This document shows positions 9,359 through 18,738 of a stretch of DNA of 64,000 nt, piece after piece. The stretch's first letter is position 1; the number at the start of each line of letters is the position of its first letter. Location: positions 4,641,001-4,705,000 of the forward strand of contig NZ_LT607750.1 of NCBI RefSeq assembly GCF_900090235.1, written 5' to 3'. The DNA comes from Micromonospora echinaurantiaca. GTDB lineage: Bacteria; Actinomycetota; Actinomycetes; Mycobacteriales; Micromonosporaceae. Position numbers and translations under genes: made by a program. Below the pieces are notes generated by a model. The model was not told where the DNA came from, ran no database searches, and saw nothing but the letters and a program-made list of their open reading frames with translations.

Positions 9359-11089
9359 TCAGAGGGTCTGGACGGTGGCGATGCGTTCTTCCAGCTGCTC
9401 GATGGTGGCCTGGGCGCTGGGCGGGCCGCCGCAGAGCCGGCGCAGCTCGGCGTGGATCTTGCCGTGCGGCTGGCCGGTGCGGTGGTGGCGGGCGGCGACC
9501 AGGGCGTTCAGCTGCCGGCGCAGCGCCACCCGGCGCTGGGCGGCGCTCATCGGCGCCGCCGGCTGCGCAGCGTCGGCGGCCGGCTCGGCCGACCGCGCGG
9601 CGGCCTTGCGCCGCTGGGCGGCCAGCTGCTCGGCCTGCCGCTTGCTCAGCAGCAGGGCCACCTGGTCGGGGGAGAGCAGGCCAGGCAGGCCGAGGTACTC
9701 CTCCTCTTCCGGGGTGCCGGCCTGCGCGGCGGTGCCGAACGAGGCGCCATCGAAGATCACCTGGTCGAGCTCGGCGGTGGCGGACAGCGCCGCGAACCGC
9801 TTCTCCAGCTCGCCGCTGGCCTGCTCGTCGCGCTGGGCGCGTTCGAGCAGGTCGTCGTCGAATCCCTCGCGGTCCTTCGGCTTGCCGAGCACGTGGTCCC
9901 GCTCGGCCTCCATCTCGCTGGCCAACCCGAGCAGGTGCGGCACGCTGGGCAGGAAGACCGAGGCGGTCTCGCCGGGCCGGCGGGCCCGGACGAACCGGCC
10001 GATCGCCTGGGCGAAGTAGAGCGGCGTGCTGGCGCTGGTCGCGTAGACCCCGACCGCCAACCGGGGGATGTCCACCCCCTCGGACACCATCCGCACCGCC
10101 ACGAGCCAGCGCTGCTCGGACGCCGCGAAGCTGGCGATCCGCGCGGAGGCGCCGACGTCGTCGGAGAGCACCACGGCCGCCCGCTCGCCGGTCACCTGCT
10201 CGACCAGCTTGGCGTACGCGCGGGCGGCCTGCTGGTCGCTGGCGATGACCAGACCGCCGGCGTCGCTCATGCCGGCCTCGCGAAGCACGGTGAGCCGCGC
10301 GTCGGCGGCCCGCAGCACCTGCGGCATCCAGTCACCGGCCGGGTCCAGGGCGGTCCGCCAGGCCTGGGCGATCAGGTCCTGGGTCATCGGCTCGCCCAGC
10401 CGGGCGGCCAGTTCCTCCCCGGCGTTGGTGCGCCACCGCGTCTCCCCCGAGTACGCCAGGAAGAGCACCGGCCGGACCACGCCGTCACGCAGCGCGTCGG
10501 AGTAGCCGTAGACCGAGTCGGCGCGTGACCGGAGCAGGCCGTCGTCGCCCCGTTCGTAGCTGACGAACGGGATCGGGTTGTCGTCGGAGCGGAACGGGGT
10601 GCCGGTGAGCATCAGCCGGCGGACGGCCGGCTCGAAGGCCGCCTTCACGCCGTCGCCCCAGGACCGGGAGTCGCCGGCGTGGTGGATCTCGTCGAGGATG
10701 ACCAGGGTGCGCCGGGTCATGGTGCGCCGCCGGTGCACCTGCGGGGCCATGCCGACCTGGGCGTAGGTGACCACCGCGCCGTGGAAGTCGGCCGAGGAGT
10801 GCAGGTCGGCGTTGCGGAACGCGGCGTCGAGCTGGATGCCGACCCGGGCGGCCGAGGCGGCCCACTGGGTCTTCAGGTGCTCGGTCGGGGCGACCACGGT
10901 GACCGCCTCGACGGTGCCGTCGGCGAGCAGCTCGGCGGCGATCCGCAGGGCGAAGGTGGTCTTGCCGGCACCGGGCGTGGCGACCGCGGTGAAGTCCTCG
11001 CTCCGGCGGCGCAGGTACTCCACCAGCGCCTTGCGCTGCCAGGCGCGTAGTGCCGGAAACGTCTCGATCGCCGGCAACCGGGCAGCCAC
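9359..11089 (-). CDS. DEAD/DEAH box helicase (superfamily 2)
   Basis: 576 residues from GTG 11089. Motif I TPGAGKTTFA near residue 40, motif II DEIHH (DExH type), motif III MLTGTPFR, then the second RecA lobe with motif V MVSEGVDIPRL and motif VI QAIGRFVRARRPGE. The C-terminal ~170 residues are Ala/Arg/Gln-rich and helical and end in a conserved-looking segment (LNALVAARHHRTGQPHGKIH). It is likely an ATP-dependent nucleic-acid remodeller of the restriction-helicase-like class common in actinobacteria; substrate unknown. GTG 11089 has AGAGGAG 7 nt upstream; a longer start at 11113 has no clear site. Confidence 0.85.
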   Translation of the reverse strand: MAARLPAIETFPALRAWQRKALVEYLRRRSEDFTAVATPGAGKTTFALRIAAELLADGTVEAVTVVAPTEHLKTQWAASAARVGIQLDAAFRNADLHSSADFHGAVVTYAQVGMAPQVHRRRTMTRRTLVILDEIHHAGDSRSWGDGVKAAFEPAVRRLMLTGTPFRSDDNPIPFVSYERGDDGLLRSRADSVYGYSDALRDGVVRPVLFLAYSGETRWRTNAGEELAARLGEPMTQDLIAQAWRTALDPAGDWMPQVLRAADARLTVLREAGMSDAGGLVIASDQQAARAYAKLVEQVTGERAAVVLSDDVGASARIASFAASEQRWLVAVRMVSEGVDIPRLAVGVYATSASTPLYFAQAIGRFVRARRPGETASVFLPSVPHLLGLASEMEAERDHVLGKPKDREGFDDDLLERAQRDEQASGELEKRFAALSATAELDQVIFDGASFGTAAQAGTPEEEEYLGLPGLLSPDQVALLLSKRQAEQLAAQRRKAAARSAEPAADAAQPAAPMSAAQRRVALRRQLNALVAARHHRTGQPHGKIHAELRRLCGGPPSAQATIEQLEERIATVQTL

Positions 11090-11268
11090 GCGAGCGCTCC
11101 TCTCCGACCGCACACAGGCGGACCCCGGCCGAGGGCCAACGGGGACCGCCGCCCATGAAAACGCCTCCGCGCAGAAGATGCCGCGAAGGCCGACTCAGCA
11201 TAACCAGCGGCCCCCACCCGGCGCAGCGGACGCCACGCTGGTCGCCCGGGTCACACCGGGACCGCCGC

Positions 11269-11324
11269 CACCGGTGGCCGCTCAGCCACCGGTGACCCCG
11301 GTGTCCACCGCACCGGTCACCGGT
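11269..11324. repeat. four CACCGGT repeats
   Basis: The heptamer CACCGGT occurs at 11269, 11287, 11311 and 11318, the last two abutting. The cluster lies 180-235 bp upstream of the helicase start and could be a binding region or merely GC-rich spacer. No promoter was recognised beside it. Confidence 0.45.
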
Positions 11325-11382
11325 GCCGGGAGTGCCCCGGAGCGGGCTCCTCCCGCCGCACGAGCAGGCTCGACGGGCACGG

Positions 11383-12021
11383 TCAGAGGCCGGGGCCGCG
11401 CGGCGGGCGCAGCGTGGCCACCGGGGCCGACCAGCGCCGACGCAGCGCCACCAGACGGATGCCGAAGACCAGCATCGCCGCGGCGGTCAGCCAGCCGGCG
11501 TCGGCCAGCCCCAGGGCGTACAGCATCGCCACCGCCACCGAGCCGACGAGCGCGGCCACCGCGTAGATCTCCCGCCGCAGCACCACCGGGATCTCTGCGG
11601 TGAGCAGGTCCCGGCCGAGGCCGCCGCCGATCGCGGTGAGCATGCCGATCACGCAGGCGCCGACCGCTGGCACCTGGGCGTCCAGGGCCTTCAGCGTGCC
11701 GGTGACGGTGAACAGGCCGAGGCCGGCCGCGTCCAGCACCAGCACGGTGGTGCGCAGCCGGGCGAGCTGGGGATGCAGCCAGAACACGGCGGCGGCGGTG
11801 ATCGCTGCCGTGGCCGGGTAGCGCCAGTCGGCGAAGGCCAGCGGCGGTACCTCGTCGATGGCGAGGTCGCGGAAGATGCCGCCGCCGAGCGCCGCCACGA
11901 AGCCGACGAAGACCACGCCGAAGAGGTCGAGCCGCTTGGCCACCGCCGCGGAGGCGCCGGAGGCGGCGAAGACGGCCACCCCGGTCAGATCGGCGAGGAG
12001 CAGTGCGGTGGAGGTGGTCAC
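11383..12021 (-). CDS. TRIC-type cation channel family protein (UPF0126)
   Basis: 212 residues with seven hydrophobic helices. Two halves carry the hallmark glycine motif of this family: ALGGGIFRDL (residues ~44-53) and AIGGGLGRDLL (~130-140). Bacterial TRIC homologues form trimeric K+/cation channels in the cytoplasmic membrane; physiological role in this organism unknown. It stands alone, with the DUF3039 gene 40 bp upstream on the same strand. Confidence 0.88.
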   Translation of the reverse strand: MTTSTALLLADLTGVAVFAASGASAAVAKRLDLFGVVFVGFVAALGGGIFRDLAIDEVPPLAFADWRYPATAAITAAAVFWLHPQLARLRTTVLVLDAAGLGLFTVTGTLKALDAQVPAVGACVIGMLTAIGGGLGRDLLTAEIPVVLRREIYAVAALVGSVAVAMLYALGLADAGWLTAAAMLVFGIRLVALRRRWSAPVATLRPPRGPGL

Positions 12022-12061
12022 CGCCGCAGGCTACGTGGGCGGCCGGACGGGCCGCCCGGGA

Positions 12062-12280
12062 TCAGTCGGCCCAGGAGTCGTAGATCTCCTTGCACTTCGG
12101 GCAGACCGGCGAGCCGGGCTTGGCGGCCTTGGTCACCGGGAAGGTCTCCCCGCAGAGCGCCACGACGAAAGTGCCCATCACGGCACTTTCGGCAATCTTT
12201 TCCTTCCGGACGTAGTGGAACATCTCCGGACCGGTGTCGGCGTCCTTCAGCTCCGGACGCTCGAGAACCTCTGTGCTCAC
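12062..12280 (-). CDS. DUF3039 family zinc-binding protein
   Basis: 72 residues from GTG 12280, with GGAGGTG about 7 nt upstream. The C-terminal CPKC pair together with the earlier ALCGE cysteine and HYVRKEK histidine suggests a small metal-binding protein. Matches actinobacterial DUF3039; function unknown. It is divergent from psuG (89 bp between starts), so the two share a promoter region, and it is followed by the TRIC-type gene. Confidence 0.85.
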   Translation of the reverse strand: MSTEVLERPELKDADTGPEMFHYVRKEKIAESAVMGTFVVALCGETFPVTKAAKPGSPVCPKCKEIYDSWAD

Positions 12281-12368
12281 TTTTCCACCTCCAACCCGCA
12301 AGTCTGGCAGGTCACCGCGGCCCGGTCCACCTCAGCCCGGCCGGGGCGCAGCCCGTACCGTGGCTGTC

Positions 12369-13298
12369 GTGAACAACTTCCACATCCGTTACGGCACCGA
12401 GGTGGCCGACGCCCTGCGCGACGGACGTCCCGTCGTCGCCCTGGAGAGCACCATCGTCTCGCACGGGCTGCCCCGCCCGGACAACCTGCGGGTGGCCCGG
12501 CAGATCGAGCAGGCGGTCCGGGACGCCGGGGCGGTGCCCGCGACCATCGGCATGGTCAGCGGCCGGCTCGTGGTGGGCCTGGACGACGCAGAGCTGACCC
12601 GGCTGGCCACCGCCGACGGCGTGACCAAGCTTTCCGTACGCGATCTGGCGGTGGCCGCCGCCACCGGCGCGGACGGCGCCACCACCGTGGCCGCGACCAG
12701 CGCGGTGGCCGCGGCGGCCGGGATCGGGGTGTTCGCCACCGGCGGCCTCGGCGGGGTGCACCGGGAGGCGGCCCAGACCTTCGACGAGTCGGCCGACCTG
12801 GTCACCCTGGCCCGGACGCCGATCGCGGTGGTCTGCGCCGGGGTCAAGTCGATCCTCGACGTGGGCGCCACGCTGGAGCGGCTGGAGACCCTCGGGGTCG
12901 GCGTGGTCGGCTACCGGACCCGGCGGTTCCCCGGCTTCTTCGTCACCGACGGCGGCTTCGACCTGGACTGGTCGGTCGACAGCCCGGAGCGGGTGGCGGA
13001 CGTGCTGGCCGCGCGTGAGCAGCACGGGGTCCACCGCGGCGGCCTGATCGTGGCCAACCCGCTGCCGACCGACGAGCAGCTCGACCCGGACCTGCACGAC
13101 CGCACCCTCGCCGAGGGGTTGGCCCGGCTGGAGCGCGACGGGGTGACCGGCAAGGCGGTGACGCCCTACCTGCTGGCGCACTTCCACTCGGCCACCGAGG
13201 GGGCGAGCCTGGCGGTGAACGTCCGGATCATCCTGCGCAACGCCGACCTCGCCGCCCGGATCGCGGTCGCCGCGGCCGCCCGCCGCGCCGACGCATGA
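12369..13298 (+). CDS. psuG: pseudouridine-5'-phosphate glycosidase
   Basis: 309 residues. Cleaves pseudouridine 5'-phosphate to uracil and ribose 5-phosphate, the second step of pseudouridine breakdown. Family motifs: [17 protein letters not shown] near the N-terminus (Glu at the active site), [44 protein letters not shown] with the catalytic Lys, and NPLPTDEQL. Start is GTG 12369; GTG 12360 in the same frame is possible. Its stop overlaps the kinase start by 4 bp (13295-13298). Confidence 0.94.
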   Translation: MNNFHIRYGTEVADALRDGRPVVALESTIVSHGLPRPDNLRVARQIEQAVRDAGAVPATIGMVSGRLVVGLDDAELTRLATADGVTKLSVRDLAVAAATGADGATTVAATSAVAAAAGIGVFATGGLGGVHREAAQTFDESADLVTLARTPIAVVCAGVKSILDVGATLERLETLGVGVVGYRTRRFPGFFVTDGGFDLDWSVDSPERVADVLAAREQHGVHRGGLIVANPLPTDEQLDPDLHDRTLAEGLARLERDGVTGKAVTPYLLAHFHSATEGASLAVNVRIILRNADLAARIAVAAAARRADA

Positions 13299-14188
13299 CC
13301 GCAGGCCGCGTCCTCGTCGTCGGTGACCTGATCACCGACGTGGTGGCGGTGCTGGCCGGTCCGCCGGCCACCGGGTCCGACACGCCGGCGGCGATCCGGT
13401 TCAGCGGTGGCGGGCAGGCCGCCAACACCGCGGCCTGGCTCGCCGCCCGGGGCGTGCCGGTGACGCTGGTCGGCGCGGTCGGCGACGACAGCCAGGGGCG
13501 GGACCGGGTGGCCGAGCTGGCGCGCGCCGGGGTCGACTGCGCGGTCAGCCGGCATCCGGACCACCCCACCGGCACCGTGATCGTGCTGGCCGCCGACGGC
13601 GAACGCACGATGATTACCGAGCGGGGCGCGAACCTGCGGCTGACTCCGGAGCACGTCGAGGCGGCGCTGGCCGCCGCGCCGGACGCGGCGCACCTGCACC
13701 TGTCCGGCTATTCGCTGCTGGACGCGGCGTCCCGCCCGGCCGGGCTGGCCGCGTTGGCCGCCGCCCGCGGGCGTGGGCTCACCACCAGCGTCGACGCGGC
13801 CTCCGCCGCGCCACTGCGGCGGGTCGGCGCGGCGGCCTTCCTGACCTGGGTACGGGAGGTCGACCTGCTGCTGGTCAACGCGGACGAGGCGACCGTGCTG
13901 GCCGGCGGGCTGGACCCGGCCGCCCAGGGGCGGGCGTTGACGGCGTCGGCCCGGCGGGTGGTGGTGAAACGGGGCGCGGCCGGGGCGGTCTGGGTAGACC
14001 GGGGCGGGGCGGTGACGGTGTCGCCGGCCCGCCGGGTGGCGGTGGTGGACGTCACCGGTGCCGGCGACGCGTTCGCGGCCGGACTGCTCTCCGCCTGGCT
14101 GTCCGGGGCGGCACCGGCGGCGGCGCTGGCCCGGGCCGGTGACCTCGGCGCGTCGGCGGTGTCACAGGTCGGCGCCCGCCCGGGCTGA
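13295..14188 (+). CDS. psuK: PfkB-family carbohydrate kinase, probable pseudouridine kinase
   Basis: 297 residues. PfkB/ribokinase fold: N-terminal [15 protein letters not shown] (sugar binding), C-terminal signature [20 protein letters not shown] with the catalytic Asp and anion hole. By itself the sequence only says ribokinase family; the assignment to pseudouridine kinase (pseudouridine + ATP to pseudouridine 5'-phosphate) rests on its 4-bp overlap with psuG, an arrangement known for the psuK-psuG pathway. It could also phosphorylate another nucleoside or sugar. Confidence 0.8.
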   Translation: MTAGRVLVVGDLITDVVAVLAGPPATGSDTPAAIRFSGGGQAANTAAWLAARGVPVTLVGAVGDDSQGRDRVAELARAGVDCAVSRHPDHPTGTVIVLAADGERTMITERGANLRLTPEHVEAALAAAPDAAHLHLSGYSLLDAASRPAGLAALAAARGRGLTTSVDAASAAPLRRVGAAAFLTWVREVDLLLVNADEATVLAGGLDPAAQGRALTASARRVVVKRGAAGAVWVDRGGAVTVSPARRVAVVDVTGAGDAFAAGLLSAWLSGAAPAAALARAGDLGASAVSQVGARPG

Positions 14189-14221
14189 GCCGAGCCGGCC
14201 GGGTGGGGCCCGGTCGGCCGG

Positions 14222-14581
14222 TCAGGGCTCGGCGTCGATGACCTTGTGCGGCCGTTCCTCGGCGGTCAGGCTCATCGGCGGGGTCTCGTCCCGGTGCCGG
14301 GCCTGGAACCGGCTCATCAGCCGGTGCTCGTCCTTCGGCGGCCGGTCGTTGGCCAGCAGCACGGCCAGCCACGGAATGAGCACCATGCCCAGTGCGACCA
14401 TCGGCAGCCAGAGCCAGAGCAACGGGGCCTGCACGCCGACCAGGATCGCACCGACGATCAGGCAGGCCACCCGGATGCCCATCATCAGCACGTACCGCTT
14501 CTGCCGGCTGGTGAGCTGGTCGTCCTGGCTGCGCGAGGCGTCGGTGATCAGGATCGGCTGGTACGCCTGACGCTTCACCAC
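14222..14581 (-). CDS. DUF3099 family membrane protein
   Basis: 119 residues. N-terminal QAYQPILITDASRSQDDQLTSRQKRY is the conserved DUF3099 start; two membrane helices follow (YVLMMGIRVACLIVGAILVGV and LLWLWLPMVALGMVLIPWLAVLLA). The hydrophilic tail is variable. Function unknown, actinobacteria-specific. Start GTG 14581 has GAGGAGG about 6 nt upstream. Confidence 0.88.
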   Translation of the reverse strand: MVKRQAYQPILITDASRSQDDQLTSRQKRYVLMMGIRVACLIVGAILVGVQAPLLWLWLPMVALGMVLIPWLAVLLANDRPPKDEHRLMSRFQARHRDETPPMSLTAEERPHKVIDAEP

Positions 14582-14650
14582 GGACCTCCTCGAGGGGGTT
14601 ACGCCTCATCCTGTCACCCCGAGGCCGTGATCAGCGAAATTCCGGGTATC

Positions 14651-14686
14651 GAAGCTTCGTGTTACGTACGTGGTACGCTCGCCCCC
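14651..14686 (+). promoter_or_regulatory. candidate promoter/operator for leaderless toxin mRNA
   Basis: TACGCT (14674-14679) fits the TANNNT -10 pattern and sits exactly 7 nt before the GTG at 14687, the spacing expected for a leaderless transcript. Two short perfect palindromes, GAAGCTTC (14651-14658) and ACGTACGT (14664-14671), lie in the promoter and are natural candidates for binding by the RHH protein encoded downstream. No ribosome binding site precedes the GTG. Confidence 0.45.
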
Positions 14687-14998
14687 GTGGGCAGCAGGTT
14701 CAGCTTCACCGACGAGGCGTTGGCCAACCTGAGGGTCTACGACGTCACGCCGGGGGAAGTCTGGGAGGCGCTGCACAGCAGCCGGCGGGTCATCCGCCAC
14801 CTGGGCGACGACGTGATGGTCGTCTACGCCGCCGCCCGCCGGGGGCGCCGGCTGGCCGTGCTGCTCGCCGAGGCCGACGGCACCGACAACGACTGGGACA
14901 TCCTCTCCGCCCGGGAGCTGAGCGACGTCGAGGCCAAGCGCTACGACGAGGCAGTGCGGAGGTCCCACCGACGAGGAGGCGGTGACGATGCACCGTAA
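14687..14998 (+). CDS. BrnT-like putative toxin of a type II toxin-antitoxin pair
   Basis: 103 residues. The order of elements resembles BrnT ribonuclease toxins: an N-terminal FTDEAL.NL segment, GEVWEALHSSRRVI, a central strand pair DDVMVVYAAARRGRRLAVLLAE, and the C-terminal DWDILSARELSDVEAKRYDEA, which parallels the IISAR...E..RYEE ending of BrnT. The similarity is by pattern only. The gene overlaps the next ORF, a ribbon-helix-helix protein, by 11 bp, the usual toxin-first order of brnTA. It appears leaderless. Confidence 0.55.
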   Translation: MGSRFSFTDEALANLRVYDVTPGEVWEALHSSRRVIRHLGDDVMVVYAAARRGRRLAVLLAEADGTDNDWDILSARELSDVEAKRYDEAVRRSHRRGGGDDAP

Positions 14999-15299
14999 CG
15001 ACGCGACCAAGCAGTTCCACAGCGGCGGTGACCGGCTCGCGGAGCTGATCGACGAGAGCCCGCCGGTGGAGCTGCCCACCCCCGACACCGACACCCCGAT
15101 GGTGAGCCGCTCGGTCCGGTTGCCGCTGGAGACCTACGAGCGGGTGCGGGCCGCCGCGGACGCCCGGGGCATCGGCGTCACCACCCTGATGCGGCAGTGG
15201 ATCGAGGCCGGGCTGGCCGACCTCGACGACTCGGCCACCGTCTCGCTCGCCGACGTCCGGCGCGCGCTGGCCGCGCTGGCCCACCCGACGGCCGCCTGA
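14988..15299 (+). CDS. ribbon-helix-helix (CopG/BrnA-like) putative antitoxin
   Basis: 103 residues. Residues ~37-75 form a ribbon-helix-helix: strand MVSRSVRLP, helix LETYERVRAAADARG, helix GVTTLMRQWIEAGL. The N-terminus (NDATKQFHSGGDRLAELID) is likely the flexible toxin-contacting part. ATG 14988 lies 8 nt after GAGGAGG; GTG 14982 in frame is too close to that site. The overlap with the upstream gene suggests coupled translation and autoregulation by the complex. Confidence 0.65.
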   Translation: MHRNDATKQFHSGGDRLAELIDESPPVELPTPDTDTPMVSRSVRLPLETYERVRAAADARGIGVTTLMRQWIEAGLADLDDSATVSLADVRRALAALAHPTAA

Positions 15300-15310
15300 C
15301 CCGGGCCCGC

Positions 15311-16552
15311 TCAGGGGGCCCGGTGGAAGTCGCCACCCGGCTCCCCGCCGTGCAGCAGCGGTGAGGCGGGCACCTCAGCGGCCCGACCTCGGCTGCGCCA
15401 CGTGTCGGCGGTGGCCACCGCGGCCAGCACGGCGGCGACCGCCACCAGCGCCACCATCGGCGAGCCCCGGGTGAGGGCCGGCGCCAGCAGGAGCAGTGCC
15501 GCCAGGCCGCCCCACCGCGACCAGGACACCCGGCCGAAGATCTCGTACTCGAAGCGGGCCCGGGCGATCAGGAAGATCGCCGGGCCGCCGACCACGAAGG
15601 CCAGCCAGACCGGGTCGATCCGGTCGTACGGGTGCTGGATCACCAGCTCGTAGCCGACGCCGGTGGCCAGCACCCCGACCACGATGGCCAGGTGGGTGGC
15701 GCCGACCGAGGAGCCGAGCCGCCCGGCCGACCGGGCCATCCGCAACGCCTCGGCGAGCAGGTGACCCGCCCGGTGGAAGTAGATCCGCCAGAGCAGCGCC
15801 GTGGTGACGAACGCGGCGGCGAAGGCGCCGGCGCGGTCGGCGGTGAACGCCTCGCCGCTGTACGTCACGCCGATCACCAGGATGGTCTCCCCCAGGGAGA
15901 TGAGGAAGATCTGCTGGTACCGGTCGGCCAGGTGCTCGCCGGCGATCAGCCAGCCGGACGCCCGTGCCGGGCCCAGTCGGGGCAGCGGCCAGCCGAGCAG
16001 AAGCCCGGTGCCGTCGACGGCCAGCGCGAGCACCCACAGCGGCAGGCGCAACTCCTCCGGCGCGAACGCCCCGGCCAGCCACGGCACGGCGCCGGCCGCG
16101 GCCCAGGCGGCGAGCCGCAGCGGGACCGAGCGGCGCGGATGGCGGTGCAGCGCGGCGGCGACGATCAGCGGCCGGCCGATCATCGCCGCCAGGTAGCCGA
16201 GCACGAACGGCAGGGCCCGGTCCTCGAACGCCCCGGGCAGCGCGACCGCCATCACCATGGCGGCGAACATCGACCCCACCACGACGAACTGGATCACGCC
16301 GCGCTCGGGCTCGTACCGGCTGGTGACCCAGGTGGTGATCGACCAGAGTAGCCAGAGGGCGAGGAAGAGCACGCCGGTACGCCCGATCTCGGCCACCAGC
16401 TCGACGACGGACGCCCCGGCGGTGTCGATCAGGCGCACCGAGACCCGGGTCAGCGCGAAGACGAAGACCAGGTCGAAGAAGAGTTCGAGGAAGGTGGCCC
16501 GGGTCGCGCTGACCTCGGGACGCAGCAGCCGCGCACCGCGTCGGTCCGTCAT
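15311..16552 (-). CDS. low temperature requirement protein A (LtrA) family membrane protein
   Basis: 413 residues with about 11-12 membrane helices. The LtrA hallmark ATFLELFFDLVFVFALTRVS is near the N-terminus and RYQQIFLISLGETILVIG in the middle. LtrA was named from a cold-growth locus in Listeria; biochemical activity is unknown. ATG 16552 is chosen because the family signature follows within 25 residues; the frame extends upstream only as a shadow of the glycosylase gene. Confidence 0.9.
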   Translation of the reverse strand: MTDRRGARLLRPEVSATRATFLELFFDLVFVFALTRVSVRLIDTAGASVVELVAEIGRTGVLFLALWLLWSITTWVTSRYEPERGVIQFVVVGSMFAAMVMAVALPGAFEDRALPFVLGYLAAMIGRPLIVAAALHRHPRRSVPLRLAAWAAAGAVPWLAGAFAPEELRLPLWVLALAVDGTGLLLGWPLPRLGPARASGWLIAGEHLADRYQQIFLISLGETILVIGVTYSGEAFTADRAGAFAAAFVTTALLWRIYFHRAGHLLAEALRMARSAGRLGSSVGATHLAIVVGVLATGVGYELVIQHPYDRIDPVWLAFVVGGPAIFLIARARFEYEIFGRVSWSRWGGLAALLLLAPALTRGSPMVALVAVAAVLAAVATADTWRSRGRAAEVPASPLLHGGEPGGDFHRAP

Positions 16553-16605
16553 CGGTCGCCCGTCGCCATCCTGCCTACAACGACCGGGCCGACGTCGGGG
16601 TTGCG

Positions 16606-17196
16606 TCAGGCCGGCGCGGACTTCGCCTTGGCCGCCGCCTTCATCTGCTGCTTGTACTCCCGCACCCGGCGCAGCGAGTCCGCGTCGACGACGTCCGCCA
16701 CCGACCGGTGGGCGTCCGGGTCGCCGTAGCCGCCGGCGGCCTCCCGCCAGCCCTCCGGCGTGACGTCGAACCGCTTGCCGAGCAGGGCGAGGAAGATCTG
16801 CGCCTTCTGCTTGCCGAAGCCGGGCAGGTCGGCGATCCGTCGCAGCAGTTCCCGGCCGTCGGCGGCGTCGGACCAGAGCCGGGCGGCGTCGCCGTCGTAC
16901 CGGTCGACGAGGACCCGGCACACCTCCTGCACCCGGGCGGCCATCGCCTTGGGGAACCGGTGCAGCGCGGGCGGCTGGGCGAAGAGAGCGACCAGTGCCT
17001 CCGGGTCGTACCCGGCGAGTTCGGCGGCGTCCGGCTCGTGGCCGAGCCGCTGGGTCAGCACGTACGGCGAGGAGAACGCCTTCTCCATCGGCACCTGCTG
17101 GTCGAGGACCATGCCGAGGAGCAGGGCCAGCGGGCTGCGCGCCAGCAGCCGGTTGGCCTCGGGGTCGATGGGCAGCGCGAGCGTCATGGCAGTCAT
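16606..17196 (-). CDS. HhH-GPD-type base excision DNA repair protein
   Basis: 196 residues. Starts LALPIDPEANRLLARSPLALLLGMVLDQQVPMEKAFSSPY; the helix-hairpin-helix is LPGFGKQKAQIFLALLG (residues ~127-143). This is the compact actinobacterial HhH-GPD protein annotated as a base-excision repair protein; the catalytic Asp usual in glycosylases after the hairpin is not obvious, so enzymatic activity is uncertain. Two in-frame ATG codons (17196, 17187) are both possible. It is 54 bp upstream of LtrA on the same strand. Confidence 0.85.
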   Translation of the reverse strand: MTAMTLALPIDPEANRLLARSPLALLLGMVLDQQVPMEKAFSSPYVLTQRLGHEPDAAELAGYDPEALVALFAQPPALHRFPKAMAARVQEVCRVLVDRYDGDAARLWSDAADGRELLRRIADLPGFGKQKAQIFLALLGKRFDVTPEGWREAAGGYGDPDAHRSVADVVDADSLRRVREYKQQMKAAAKAKSAPA

Positions 17197-17326
17197 GGTC
17201 CCGCACGAACCGGCCCGGGTGCAGCCGGGACGCCCGACACGCCAGCGCGCGCCGCCGCCGGCCCGGCACCCGGGCGCGACCCGGCGGACCGGTCAGGTCG
17301 GTCCGCCGGGCCGGGTCGGGTCGGGG

Positions 17327-18547
<1,221 letters not shown>

Positions 18548-18738
18548 CGTGTGCCTCCTCATCGGTACGCCCGGCCGGTGTCTGCTGGGCCGCGGGGCGC
18601 ACCCTCGACGACTGGTGCCGCAGATGGTAGCCGTTATATCGATAATGATGATAGAGATGGCTGTCGATTAATTCGGTCGTCCGGCGCGGATGTCGTGGGT
18701 GGCGCCGCCCACCGCGGCGCAGGAGGCAGGATGGCGAC

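Noticed and set aside
9359..11113. Longer helicase start at 11113
   Set aside because: No ribosome binding site, while GTG 11089 has AGAGGAG at 7 nt; the eight extra residues add nothing conserved.
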